Assembly (NCBI GenBank): GCA_021845505.1
Contig: JAJZVU010000036.1
Location: forward strand, 1 to 34,694
Direction: 5' to 3'
Length of the DNA stretch: 34,694 nucleotides
Source of the DNA: Pseudomonadota bacterium
Lineage (GTDB): Bacteria; Pseudomonadota; Gammaproteobacteria; Burkholderiales; Burkholderiaceae_C
Made by a program: the position numbers and the translations under genes. The notes under the pieces were generated by a model. It did no database searches. It had not been told where the DNA came from and worked only from the letters and a program-made list of their open reading frames with translations. Each line of letters starts with the position of its first letter. Positions within the stretch are counted from its first letter, which is position 1. Of this stretch, positions 6,812 through 14,818 are shown in pieces.

Positions 6812-9800
6812 ATGAGGCCCGCCGCTCAGGAGCTCCAGTGGAGCGCCGCGCTGGCCACCGGGATCGATTCGGTCGATTCCCAGCACCAGCGGCTGCTCGA
6901 CATTTTCAACGAGGCGGCGCGCGCGCAAGCCGACGGCGCGACCCGCGACCAGGCCTCGGCGCTGCTCGAGGCGCTGTTCGACTACACCCGCTACCACTTC
7001 CGCGAAGAGGCGCGGCTGATGCTGCAGTGGCCGATCGACCCGGCGCATCGCAGCCTGCACCTGAAGTCCCACGAAGGCTTCATCGCCTTCCTGTCCAAGG
7101 TCGAGGAGATGGCCGAGCGTCACCCGGCCGAGCTGACGGTCGAACTGCTGGCCTTCCTGGCCCAGTGGCTGCTGCACCACATCATGGGCCTGGACGCCCG
7201 CATGGCCGAGCAGATCCATGCGTTGCAGACGCAGGTCCCGCAGCCCGCCGGGCGATCCGAACCCGACGCGCTGCGCCACCAGTACCTGATCGACGTCATG
7301 GGGCAACTCACCGCGGTGCTGGGGCAGCGCACCTTCGACCTGCTCGACCAGCGTCGCCAGCTGTTCGACCTGCAGGACCTGTACCGCGCGCTGCTGCGCT
7401 CGGCCGACGTGCTGATCCATAGCCGCAGCGAGCAGGACATGCTGGGAGGGCTGTGCAGCACCCTGGCCCGCGAAACGCCGTTCCACACGGCCTGGGTCGG
7501 CCGACCGGCGGAGTCGCAGGTGTTCGAGGTGCTGGCGTCGGCCGGCGACGGCGGGCAGCAGGTGCGCGAGTCCGCTGCGTCGTTGGGCCACGCCGATGCC
7601 GAATCGATCGTCGCCAGGGCCTGGAAGCGCAGCGAGGTCGTGGTCTGCAACGACACCCAGGCCGACCCTGGATTGCACCCCTGGCATGCCGGCTTCGGCC
7701 TGCACGGCTGGGCCAGCATCCTGGCCGTGCCGGTCGAGCGCGCACAGCGTCCGTGGGCCGTGCTGGCCTTCGTGTCGGCGCGCCGCGGGGTGTTCGACGA
7801 CGCGACGGTGGCGTTGTGCAGCCGCATCGCCAGCCTGCTTGGACACGGACTCGACGAATTCGACCGCAAGTCGGCGCTGCAGGACCTGCAGAACGCCGAA
7901 AGCCGCCGCGCCCGCAGCGACGCGCTGACCGGATTGCCCAACCGCCTGGCCCTCGACGAATACCTGCCGGGGGCGCTGGCGCGTGCCGATCGCCGCGACT
8001 CGGTGGTCGCCGTCGGCGTGCTCGACCTCGATGACTTCAAGCCGGTCAACGACCGCCTGGGCCACGCGGTCGGCGACGTGCTGCTGCAAAGACTCGGGCA
8101 GGCGCTGCGACTGCGGTTGCGCCGCGGCGATTTCCTGGCGCGACTGGGAGGCGACGAGCTGGTGGTGGTGTTCGAGGACCTCGACGTCGACCGCCACGCC
8201 GAGCAGCTGACGCGTGCGCTGGAGCGACTGCACGGCGCGGTGCAGGCGCCGTTCGACCTCGGCCATGGACGCAGCGCCCAGGTGGGGCTGACCATGGGGC
8301 TGGCGATGTACCCGCAGGATGCGAAGGAGCCCGACACCCTGCTGCGGCTGGCCGACGCCGCGATGTACGCCAACAAGCTGCACAAGGCCGATCGTGCCCG
8401 CTGGTGGCGCATCGGCGCGCAAGCGCAGCCGCCTGCCGACGAGGGCGCGCGCGAGATCGCCTTCGACCTGTTCGGCGCCGAGGCCTCGGCGCTGCTGAGC
8501 TCGCTGGACCGCGGGATGCTGCAGCAGGTCGCGGGGCAATTCGCGGCCGCCTTCTACGATGCGCTGGCGAGCCGGCGCGAGCACGCCGCGATCCTGCGCT
8601 GCCTGAGCGCCGAGGAGTTCGATGCCCTCAAGCGCATGCAGGTCGAACACCTGGGCTTCCTGCTGCAGCCCTCGACCACGCGCGAGGCGCTGGACCAGGT
8701 GGCGCGGCGCATCGGCCGCAGCCATGCGCTGGTGGGCGTCTCCGCGGCGGCGATGGAGGAGAGCTTCGCGTTGTACGAGGACCTGCTGCGCTCGGCGCTG
8801 GAAGGGGCGCTGATTTCCTCGCGCCAGCGCTATCGCATCCTGCGTGTCGCGTCCGGCCGGCTGCGGCTGGACGTGCAGACCCAGCTGGCCGCCATCGACC
8901 AGCTCATGGGCGGGTATTTCGGGCTGCTCGAGACCCGCCCCGACCCGTCTGCGTGTCGCGGCGAGGCGCTGCGCGCGGTGCTGCAGCGCCTGAGCGACCT
9001 GCCCGGAATTCGCCACGCCATGCTGTTCCGGCCCGACGCCCGCGGCGTGCTGCGCGACGAGGCCGGTGCCGGCCCCGATTGCGCCGGGCTGTCGCGACGC
9101 CTGGAGCAGGCCGGGCTGTACCCCAGCCTGGCGGCGGCGGGCCCGCAACGCGGCCCGATTCCCCTGGCCTGGTTCACCCGCCAGGTGCAGGTGGTCGACG
9201 CCTGCGCGCTCGATGCGCGGCTGGCGGGCTGGCGCGATCTGGCGCGGCAGCACGGTTGGCGCAGCGCCGCGGCCATCCCGGTGTCCAGCGGCGGCCACAC
9301 CGACGGCGTATTGGTGCTGTTCGGTGCCTATCCCCACCAGTTCGCGTCCAACTGGGCGCGCTCCTGGCTGGAGCTGTTGCGCGGCCAACTCGTCGCGCAA
9401 CTGGCGCCTGCCGCCGGCGCCCACGCGACGGTCGATTCGGCGCAGGTGCAGGCGTTTCGCGAGTTGCTGTACTCCGGCGCGCTGCAGATGTGGGTGCAGC
9501 CGGTGGTCGACCTGCAGACCGGAGAGACGGTGAAGGTGGAGGCGCTGGCGCGGCTGTACGACGCCGAGGCCGGGGTGCTGAGTCCCGCGCAATTCCTTCC
9601 CGCCTTCGGCGAGCAGGATCTGGACGCGCTGTTCGTGCAGGGTCTGGAACAGGCGCTGGAGCACCTGCGCGGCTGGCGCGACGCGGGCATCGATGTCGGC
9701 ATCACGGTCAACCTGGCGGCGTCCACGCTGTGCCATGCCGACTGCGCATCGTGGATCGAGCAGGCGCTGCGGCGCGCGCAGGTGGATCCGGGCAGCCTGA

Positions 9801-10471
9801 CGCTGGAACTGCTGGAGAGCGAGGACCTCGACCCGGCGCGCGCCGGTGCCGCGCTGGCCGCCCTCGACGCGCTGGGGGTGCGGCTGGCGCTGGACGACCT
9901 GGGGGCCGGCTACGGCAGCCTGCAGCGCCTGGCGGCGCTGCCCATCGACACGGTGAAGATCGACCAGAGCCTGGTGCGCGAATTGCCCAGGGCCCCGGTG
10001 AAGACCATTCGCCTGCTCGCTGCGCTGGTGCGCATCGGCCGGCAATTCGCCCAGTCGACCGTGGTCGAAGGGCTGGAGGATCCGGGTTTCTGCGAGGCCG
10101 CGCGCCTGCTCGGGGCGCGGCTGGGGCAGGGCTACGCGCTGGCGCGCCCGATGCCTGCCGGCGCCTTCGTCGAGTGGCTGCGCGGCAGCCGCACCGTTCC
10201 CGCCGGCGGCGCCGAGCTGCACAGCTGGGCGGGCGCGCTGGCCTTCCACTGGGCGGCCATGCACGACCTGCAGCATGCGCGACACCCCGGTGCGCTGGCC
10301 GCATGCCCGCTGGACCGCTTCCTGCGCGAGCGCGGCGTCGACGACCCGCAGGCGCTGCGCTGGCACGAGCAGTTGCACCACGCCGCCTACGCGAGCGAGA
10401 TGGCCGACGCGTCGAGCGGACTGCTGAACTGGATCGCGGCGCGGCTGCAGCAGCAGACCGAGGCGGGCTGA
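6812..10471 (+). CDS. Multi-sensor c-di-GMP synthase/phosphodiesterase: hemerythrin-GAF-GGDEF-globin-GAF-EAL-CZB-like
   Basis: A 1219-residue soluble protein predicted to make and break c-di-GMP. Domains in order: bacteriohemerythrin (1-135) with all seven diiron ligands (H25, H62, E66, H83, H87, H123, D128); GAF-like (about 195-350); GGDEF (about 365-530) with GGDEL at 446-450 and an inhibitory RxxD site (R437, D440); globin-coupled-sensor-like helices (about 555-705) with candidate proximal His H638 and distal Tyr Y582, spaced like the Tyr/His pair of DosC; a second GAF-like part (about 715-870); EAL (about 880-1125) keeping E910, N967, E999, D1028/D1029, K1049, E1086 and Q1106; and a tail resembling a CZB zinc site (H1137, C1165, H1185, H1189). 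The ATG at 6812 gives the hemerythrin family N-terminus; an ATG at 6749 with AAGG 5 bases upstream is possible. GGDEL instead of GGDEF may lower cyclase activity. Confidence 0.9.
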   Translation: MRPAAQELQWSAALATGIDSVDSQHQRLLDIFNEAARAQADGATRDQASALLEALFDYTRYHFREEARLMLQWPIDPAHRSLHLKSHEGFIAFLSKVEEMAERHPAELTVELLAFLAQWLLHHIMGLDARMAEQIHALQTQVPQPAGRSEPDALRHQYLIDVMGQLTAVLGQRTFDLLDQRRQLFDLQDLYRALLRSADVLIHSRSEQDMLGGLCSTLARETPFHTAWVGRPAESQVFEVLASAGDGGQQVRESAASLGHADAESIVARAWKRSEVVVCNDTQADPGLHPWHAGFGLHGWASILAVPVERAQRPWAVLAFVSARRGVFDDATVALCSRIASLLGHGLDEFDRKSALQDLQNAESRRARSDALTGLPNRLALDEYLPGALARADRRDSVVAVGVLDLDDFKPVNDRLGHAVGDVLLQRLGQALRLRLRRGDFLARLGGDELVVVFEDLDVDRHAEQLTRALERLHGAVQAPFDLGHGRSAQVGLTMGLAMYPQDAKEPDTLLRLADAAMYANKLHKADRARWWRIGAQAQPPADEGAREIAFDLFGAEASALLSSLDRGMLQQVAGQFAAAFYDALASRREHAAILRCLSAEEFDALKRMQVEHLGFLLQPSTTREALDQVARRIGRSHALVGVSAAAMEESFALYEDLLRSALEGALISSRQRYRILRVASGRLRLDVQTQLAAIDQLMGGYFGLLETRPDPSACRGEALRAVLQRLSDLPGIRHAMLFRPDARGVLRDEAGAGPDCAGLSRRLEQAGLYPSLAAAGPQRGPIPLAWFTRQVQVVDACALDARLAGWRDLARQHGWRSAAAIPVSSGGHTDGVLVLFGAYPHQFASNWARSWLELLRGQLVAQLAPAAGAHATVDSAQVQAFRELLYSGALQMWVQPVVDLQTGETVKVEALARLYDAEAGVLSPAQFLPAFGEQDLDALFVQGLEQALEHLRGWRDAGIDVGITVNLAASTLCHADCASWIEQALRRAQVDPGSLTLELLESEDLDPARAGAALAALDALGVRLALDDLGAGYGSLQRLAALPIDTVKIDQSLVRELPRAPVKTIRLLAALVRIGRQFAQSTVVEGLEDPGFCEAARLLGARLGQGYALARPMPAGAFVEWLRGSRTVPAGGAELHSWAGALAFHWAAMHDLQHARHPGALAACPLDRFLRERGVDDPQALRWHEQLHHAAYASEMADASSGLLNWIAARLQQQTEAG

Positions 10472-10481
10472 GCGGATGCCA

Positions 10482-10501
10482 TACGACGGGAGTCGTAAAA
10501 T
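10482..10501 (+). promoter_or_regulatory. BlaI-type operator overlapping a -10 box; predicted leaderless start
   Basis: TACGAC (10482-10487) and GTCGTA (10492-10497) form a perfect inverted repeat around GGGA. A strong -10 (TAAAAT, 10496-10501) overlaps its right arm and ends 6 bases before the ATG at 10508, so RNA would begin at or next to the start codon. There is no Shine-Dalgarno sequence at normal spacing. The arrangement suggests an autorepressed, leaderless gene. No good -35 is visible. Confidence 0.5.
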
Positions 10502-10507
10502 ACGCGC

Positions 10508-10903
10508 ATGGCCGATTTCCGCCTACCCGCCGACGAACTCGAATACACCGTGCTGGCCGAGCTGTGGCAGCTGGGCAAGGCCTCGGTGCGCGAGCTGCAC
10601 CAGCGCGTGGGCGTGCCGCAAGGGCTGGTCTACACCACCACGGCCAAGGTGCTCGACCGGCTGCGCAGCAAGGCGCTGATCGAGCGCCGCCGCGAAGCCA
10701 CCGGCTACGTCTACACGCCGGCGATCGAGCCGGCGACGGTCGAGCGCGCGCGCGCCAGGCACCTGCTGCACCGCTTCCTGGGGCCCGGGCCGCACGCCGC
10801 GGCGGCCGCGCTGGTCGAGGCCGCCGGCGACCTCGACCCGGCGCTGCTGGACGAATTCGAGCAGGCGATCCGCGACAGGAGGAGGTCGGGCCATGGGTCG
10901 TGA
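10508..10903 (+). CDS. BlaI/MecI/CopY-family transcriptional repressor
   Basis: A 131-residue winged-helix repressor. The DNA-binding domain (about 8-75) shows the family pattern: LEYTVLAELWQLGKASVRELHQRV, then a recognition helix containing YTTTAKVLDRLRSKALIERRR and the wing ATGYVYTPAI. The C-terminal half (about 80-128) would be the dimerisation helices and the site of proteolytic inactivation. The gene overlaps the next one, an M56 metalloprotease, by 11 bases; this is the classic BlaI-BlaR1 pairing in which the membrane protease relieves repression. No beta-lactamase or penicillin-binding protein gene is near, so the regulon is unknown. A perfect inverted repeat over its -10 box suggests autoregulation. 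Confidence 0.9.
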   Translation: MADFRLPADELEYTVLAELWQLGKASVRELHQRVGVPQGLVYTTTAKVLDRLRSKALIERRREATGYVYTPAIEPATVERARARHLLHRFLGPGPHAAAAALVEAAGDLDPALLDEFEQAIRDRRRSGHGS

Positions 10904-11789
10904 AACCCTGCTGAGCTTGCTGCTGCTGCTGTTCGGCGGGCTGGCCGCGCAGCCGCTGGTGCTGTGGCCGCTGCACCCGATGGACAGCGCCGCGCCGCCG
11001 CAGCGCGCCGAGCGCCAGCTGTGGATCCGTCTGTGGCTGCCGGTGCTGCCGATCCTGGTCGTCGCGGCCTGGCTCGGCGGCTGGGCGCTGCGCGAGCCCG
11101 ATCCGGTGCACACCCGCTTCGACCACGGGGTGCTGGTCGTGGCCTGCCTGCCCTTCGCGTGGATCGCGTTGCGCGCCGCGCTGCGCGCAGCGTGGGCGCT
11201 GCTGCACGAGCCGGCCGAACTGCCCGTGTGCACCGCCGGCCTGTGGCGCCCGCGTGTGCTGTTCTCGCCTTTTTTCGCGCGCACGCTGGAGGACGCGCAG
11301 ATCGCGGCGGCCTGGGCGCACGAGCAGGCGCATGTGCGCCACCGCGATCCGCTGCGCATCTGGCTGGCGCAGCTGGCCACCGACCTGCAGTGGCCGTGGC
11401 CGTCGGCGAGCCGGCGCTTCCAGCGCTGGCTCGAGGTGCTGGAATACGCTCGCGACGACGAGGCGCGCCGACTCGGGACCCCGGGGGTCGACCTGGCTTC
11501 GGCGATCCTGGCCACGGCCCGCCGCGGTGCCGCGGCTCCCGCGCGCGTCGGGCAGCGTCGCGCTGCGCTCGATGCGGCGCTGCTCGGCCAGGGGGTGGCG
11601 CTGCAGCGGCGCCTGGCCAGGCTGCTGGCGCCGTTGCCCGAAGCCGCTCCGCAGGTGTCGCCGGCGAGCCTCAGCGATGCGCAGGCGCTGGGCGTGGTGC
11701 TGGGCGTGCTGGTGCTGTCGTGCGCGCTGGGCGCCACCTACGGGCCGCAGGTGCTGCACGTGTTCTTCGCGTGGACCTGGAGCGTCTGA
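10893..11789 (+). CDS. M56-family (BlaR1-like) membrane zinc metalloprotease without sensor domain
   Basis: A 298-residue membrane protein. Hydrophobic segments lie near 5-25, 48-66, 78-104 and 263-285. The zinc protease motif HEQAH is at 143-147, and E184 in EYARD (184-188) matches the downstream Glu ligand of M56 enzymes. Unlike BlaR1/MecR1 it ends shortly after the protease domain and has no extracellular penicillin-binding domain, so the signal is not obviously a beta-lactam. The start has AGGAGG at 10876-10881, well placed, in contrast to the leaderless-looking blaI-type gene it overlaps. Predicted role: signal-dependent cleavage of the partner repressor at the inner membrane. Confidence 0.88.
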   Translation: MGRETLLSLLLLLFGGLAAQPLVLWPLHPMDSAAPPQRAERQLWIRLWLPVLPILVVAAWLGGWALREPDPVHTRFDHGVLVVACLPFAWIALRAALRAAWALLHEPAELPVCTAGLWRPRVLFSPFFARTLEDAQIAAAWAHEQAHVRHRDPLRIWLAQLATDLQWPWPSASRRFQRWLEVLEYARDDEARRLGTPGVDLASAILATARRGAAAPARVGQRRAALDAALLGQGVALQRRLARLLAPLPEAAPQVSPASLSDAQALGVVLGVLVLSCALGATYGPQVLHVFFAWTWSV

Positions 11790-11913
11790 GCGCGCGGGAC
11801 GATCTGCGGATCCTCCCTCGATGGGCCGGCACTCTGTAAGCAGACAGAACGGTTCACTGGCTTAGTATCGGGTTCGCGCTGCCGACGGTGATGCGGCGCC
11901 AGGAGACCAAGCC

Positions 11914-13560
11914 GTGCATCCGGGCAACCCCTACGAACTCGGGCTGGACCAGAATCCGGCCAACCACGTTGCGCTGTCGCCGCTGAGCTTCCTGGCCCGC
12001 AGCGCCCAGGTCTATCCCCATGCGACGGCGTTGATCTACGGCGCGCGGCGCCAGGACTGGAGCCAGACCTATGCGCGCTGCCGCCGCCTGGGCAGCGCGT
12101 TGGCCAGGCGCGGGGTCGGTCGCGGCGACACGGTGGCGGTGATGCTGCCCAACGTGCCGGCGATGTTCGAGGCGCATTTCGGGGTGCCGATGAGCGGGGC
12201 GGTGCTCAACACCCTGAACACCCGGCTCGACGCCGAGGCCATCGCCTTCATGCTCGAGCACGGCCAGGCCAAGGTGCTGATCGCCGACCGCGAGTTCGCC
12301 CCCGTGCTGCACAAGGCGCTGGCGATGCTCGGCGCGCGGCGCCCGCTGGTGGTGGAGGTCGACGACGAGGCGGTCGCGCCCGCGGCGTCGCCGCTGGGCG
12401 AGCTGGACTACGAGCAACTGCTGGCCGAAGGCGATGCCGACTACGCCTGGCAGCTGCCGCACGACGAGTGGGACGCCATCGCGCTGAACTACACCTCGGG
12501 GACCACCGGCAACCCCAAGGGCGTGGTGACCCACCACCGCGGCGCCTACCTGAACGCGGCCAACAATGTCATCGCCTGGACCCTGCCGCACCACCCGGTG
12601 TACCTGTGGACCCTGCCGATGTTCCATTGCAACGGCTGGTGCTTCCCCTGGACCATGGCGCTGGTGGCGGGTGCCAGCGTGTGCCTGCGCCGCGTCGATC
12701 CGGCGCTGATCTACCCGCTGATCCGCGAACACCGGGTCAGCCACATGTGCGGAGCGCCGATCGTCTACAACCTGCTGATCAATGCTCCGTCGGAGCTGCG
12801 CTCCGGCATCACCCACAAGGTGGCCGGGCTGATCGCCGGGGCCGCGCCGCCGCTGGCGGTCATCGAGGGCTGCGAGGCGGCGGGAATCGAGCTGACCCAT
12901 GTCTACGGCCTGACCGAGGTCTACGGCCCGGCCGCGGTGTGCGCCAAGCAGCCGCAGTGGGACCGGCTGTCGCTCGGCGAGCGCGCGCAGCTCAACGGCC
13001 GCCAGGGAGTCGCCTACCCGCTGCAGGAGGCGGTCGCGGTGCTCGACCCCGCGACCGGGCAGCCGGTGGCGCCCGACGGCCGCAGCATCGGCGAGGTGTG
13101 CTTTCGCGGCAACGTGGTGATGAAGGGCTACCTGAAGAACCCCGGGGCCACCGCCGAGGCCTTCGCGGGCGGCTGGTTCCACACCGGGGACCTGGCGGTG
13201 GTGCATCCCGACGGTTATGTCAAGATCACCGACCGCAGCAAGGACATCATCATTTCCGGCGGCGAGAACATCAGCTCCATCGAGGTCGAGGACGCGCTGC
13301 ACCGCCACCCGGCGGTGCTGGCCGCCGCGGTGGTCGCGCAGCCCGACGCCAAATGGGGCGAGGTGCCTTGCGCCTTCGTCGAGCTCAAGCCCGGCGCGCA
13401 GGCCAGCGAGGCCGAGCTGATCGATTTCTGCCGCGGCATGCTGGCGCACTTCAAGGTGCCCAGGCGGGTGGTGTTCGGCGAGGTACCCAAGACCTCGACC
13501 GGCAAGATCCAGAAGTTCGTTCTGCGCGATCGAGCCGGCTCCCGCAGCGCCATCGGCTGA
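11914..13560 (+). CDS. Acyl-CoA synthetase (AMP-forming acid:CoA ligase)
   Basis: This 548-residue ANL-superfamily enzyme activates a carboxylic acid to its CoA ester with ATP. The phosphate loop YTSGTTGNPKGV is at 193-204, the adenine-binding YGLTEVYGP motif lies near 330, the hinge region GGENISSIEVED near 450 and the catalytic Lys is K531 in STGKIQK. The start is GTG at 11914 with AGGAGA 7 bases upstream. The sequence style (PMFHCNGWCFPW; LNTRLDAEAIAFMLEHG) fits the medium-chain/aryl/methylthiopropionate ligase branch often called acyl-CoA synthetase in Burkholderiales; the substrate cannot be fixed. It leads an apparent run with an acyl-CoA dehydrogenase and an AMACR-type racemase, so a branched or medium-chain acid is likely. 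Confidence 0.92.
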   Translation: MHPGNPYELGLDQNPANHVALSPLSFLARSAQVYPHATALIYGARRQDWSQTYARCRRLGSALARRGVGRGDTVAVMLPNVPAMFEAHFGVPMSGAVLNTLNTRLDAEAIAFMLEHGQAKVLIADREFAPVLHKALAMLGARRPLVVEVDDEAVAPAASPLGELDYEQLLAEGDADYAWQLPHDEWDAIALNYTSGTTGNPKGVVTHHRGAYLNAANNVIAWTLPHHPVYLWTLPMFHCNGWCFPWTMALVAGASVCLRRVDPALIYPLIREHRVSHMCGAPIVYNLLINAPSELRSGITHKVAGLIAGAAPPLAVIEGCEAAGIELTHVYGLTEVYGPAAVCAKQPQWDRLSLGERAQLNGRQGVAYPLQEAVAVLDPATGQPVAPDGRSIGEVCFRGNVVMKGYLKNPGATAEAFAGGWFHTGDLAVVHPDGYVKITDRSKDIIISGGENISSIEVEDALHRHPAVLAAAVVAQPDAKWGEVPCAFVELKPGAQASEAELIDFCRGMLAHFKVPRRVVFGEVPKTSTGKIQKFVLRDRAGSRSAIG

Positions 13561-13673
13561 GGGCGCGCCGCGCTGTTACCCTGGCCATGCCGCGGCCGGG
13601 CGCCGCGGCATGGCGGGCGGCCCCGACCGGGGGCCGTGCCGTGGCTGCCAGGCCGACTGCCGAGGACTCGACC

Positions 13674-14810
13674 ATGCTGCTGGATGCCGAACACCGGATG
13701 ATCCGCGATTCCATGCGGGATTTCGCCCGCGAACGACTGGCCCCCTTCGCCGCCGCGTGGGACCGCGAGCAGACCTTCCCGCGCGAGGCGCTGCGCGAGC
13801 TGGGCGGGCTGGGCGCGCTGGGCGCGACGGTGCCCGAGGAGTGGGGCGGCGCCGGCCTGGACACCCTCAGCCTGGTGCTGATGCTGGAGGAAATCGCAGC
13901 CGGCGACGGCGCCACCTCGACCATCGTCAGCGTGCAGAATTCGCTGGCCTGCGGCATCACCCTGCGCTTCGGCAGCGAGGAGCAGAAGCAGCGCTGGCTG
14001 CGGCCGCTGGCGCGCGGCGAGGCGCTGGGGTGCTTCTGCCTGACCGAGCCGCAGGCCGGGTCCGACGCCTCGGCGCTGACCACCCGCGCGGAGCGCAGCG
14101 GCGACGGCTGGGTGCTGCACGGGGTCAAGCAGTTCATCACCACCGGCAAGCACGCCGACGTGGCCATCGTGATCGCCGTCACCGACAGGCAGGCGGGCAA
14201 GAAGGGCCTGTCGGCCTTCCTCGTGCCGACCTCGACCCCCGGCTACGTGGTCGCGCGCCTGGAGCACAAGCTCGGGCAACGCGCATCCGACACCGCGCAG
14301 ATCGTGTTCGACGGCTGCCGCGTCGGCGCCGATGCGCTGCTCGGCAGCGCCGGCGAGGGCTACCGCATCGCGCTCGGCAACCTGGAGACCGGGCGCATCG
14401 GCATCGCCGCGCAGTCGGTGGGCATGGCGCGCGCCGCGTTCGAGGCGGCGCTGGACTACGCGCGCCAGCGCAAGTCCTTCGGCTTGCCGCTGGTCGAGCA
14501 CCAGGCGGTGAGCTTCCGGCTGGCCGACATGGCCACCCGGCTGGATGCGGCCCGGCTGCTGACCTGGCGCGCGGCGCTGCTCAAGGACGCCGGGCAGCCG
14601 TGCCTGAAGGAGGCCTCGATGGCCAAGATGTACGCCTCGGAGATCGCCGAGGCGGTGTGTTCCGACGCCATCCAGATCCACGGCGGCTACGGCTACGTCG
14701 CCGACTTCCCGGTGGAGCGCATCTATCGCGACGTCAGGGTGTGCCAGATCTACGAAGGCGCCAACGACATCCAGCGCATGCTCATCGGGCGCGAGCTCGC
14801 CGCCAGCTGA
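13674..14810 (+). CDS. Acyl-CoA dehydrogenase (FAD-dependent, short/branched-chain type)
   Basis: A 378-residue flavoenzyme that introduces the alpha-beta double bond of an acyl-CoA and hands electrons to ETF. The family blocks are present: CFCLTEPQAGSDASAL (FAD and substrate binding), QFITTGKHADVAIVIA, YARQRKSFGLPLVEHQA, and IHGGYGYVADFPVERIYRD near the end. The catalytic base is E361 in IYEGANDIQRMLIGREL, the position used by short- and medium-chain enzymes. The ATG at 13674 has GAGGA 7 bases upstream. It lies between the acyl-CoA ligase and an AMACR-type gene that starts 8 bases later. The electron acceptor chain is represented by ETF-QO downstream; etfA/etfB are not in the window. Confidence 0.94.
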   Translation: MLLDAEHRMIRDSMRDFARERLAPFAAAWDREQTFPREALRELGGLGALGATVPEEWGGAGLDTLSLVLMLEEIAAGDGATSTIVSVQNSLACGITLRFGSEEQKQRWLRPLARGEALGCFCLTEPQAGSDASALTTRAERSGDGWVLHGVKQFITTGKHADVAIVIAVTDRQAGKKGLSAFLVPTSTPGYVVARLEHKLGQRASDTAQIVFDGCRVGADALLGSAGEGYRIALGNLETGRIGIAAQSVGMARAAFEAALDYARQRKSFGLPLVEHQAVSFRLADMATRLDAARLLTWRAALLKDAGQPCLKEASMAKMYASEIAEAVCSDAIQIHGGYGYVADFPVERIYRDVRVCQIYEGANDIQRMLIGRELAAS

Positions 14811-14818
14811 GGCCGCCG

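Noticed and set aside
6731-10381. A 1216-codon antisense open frame opposite the c-di-GMP enzyme
   Set aside because: Low-complexity Gln/Arg/Ala/His-rich translation with no domain, fully explained by codon bias of the sense gene.
11847-11855. GAAC-G-GTTC repeat upstream of the acyl-CoA synthetase gene as a PsrA-type operator
   Set aside because: Too short and poorly matched to any fatty-acid regulator site that I know.
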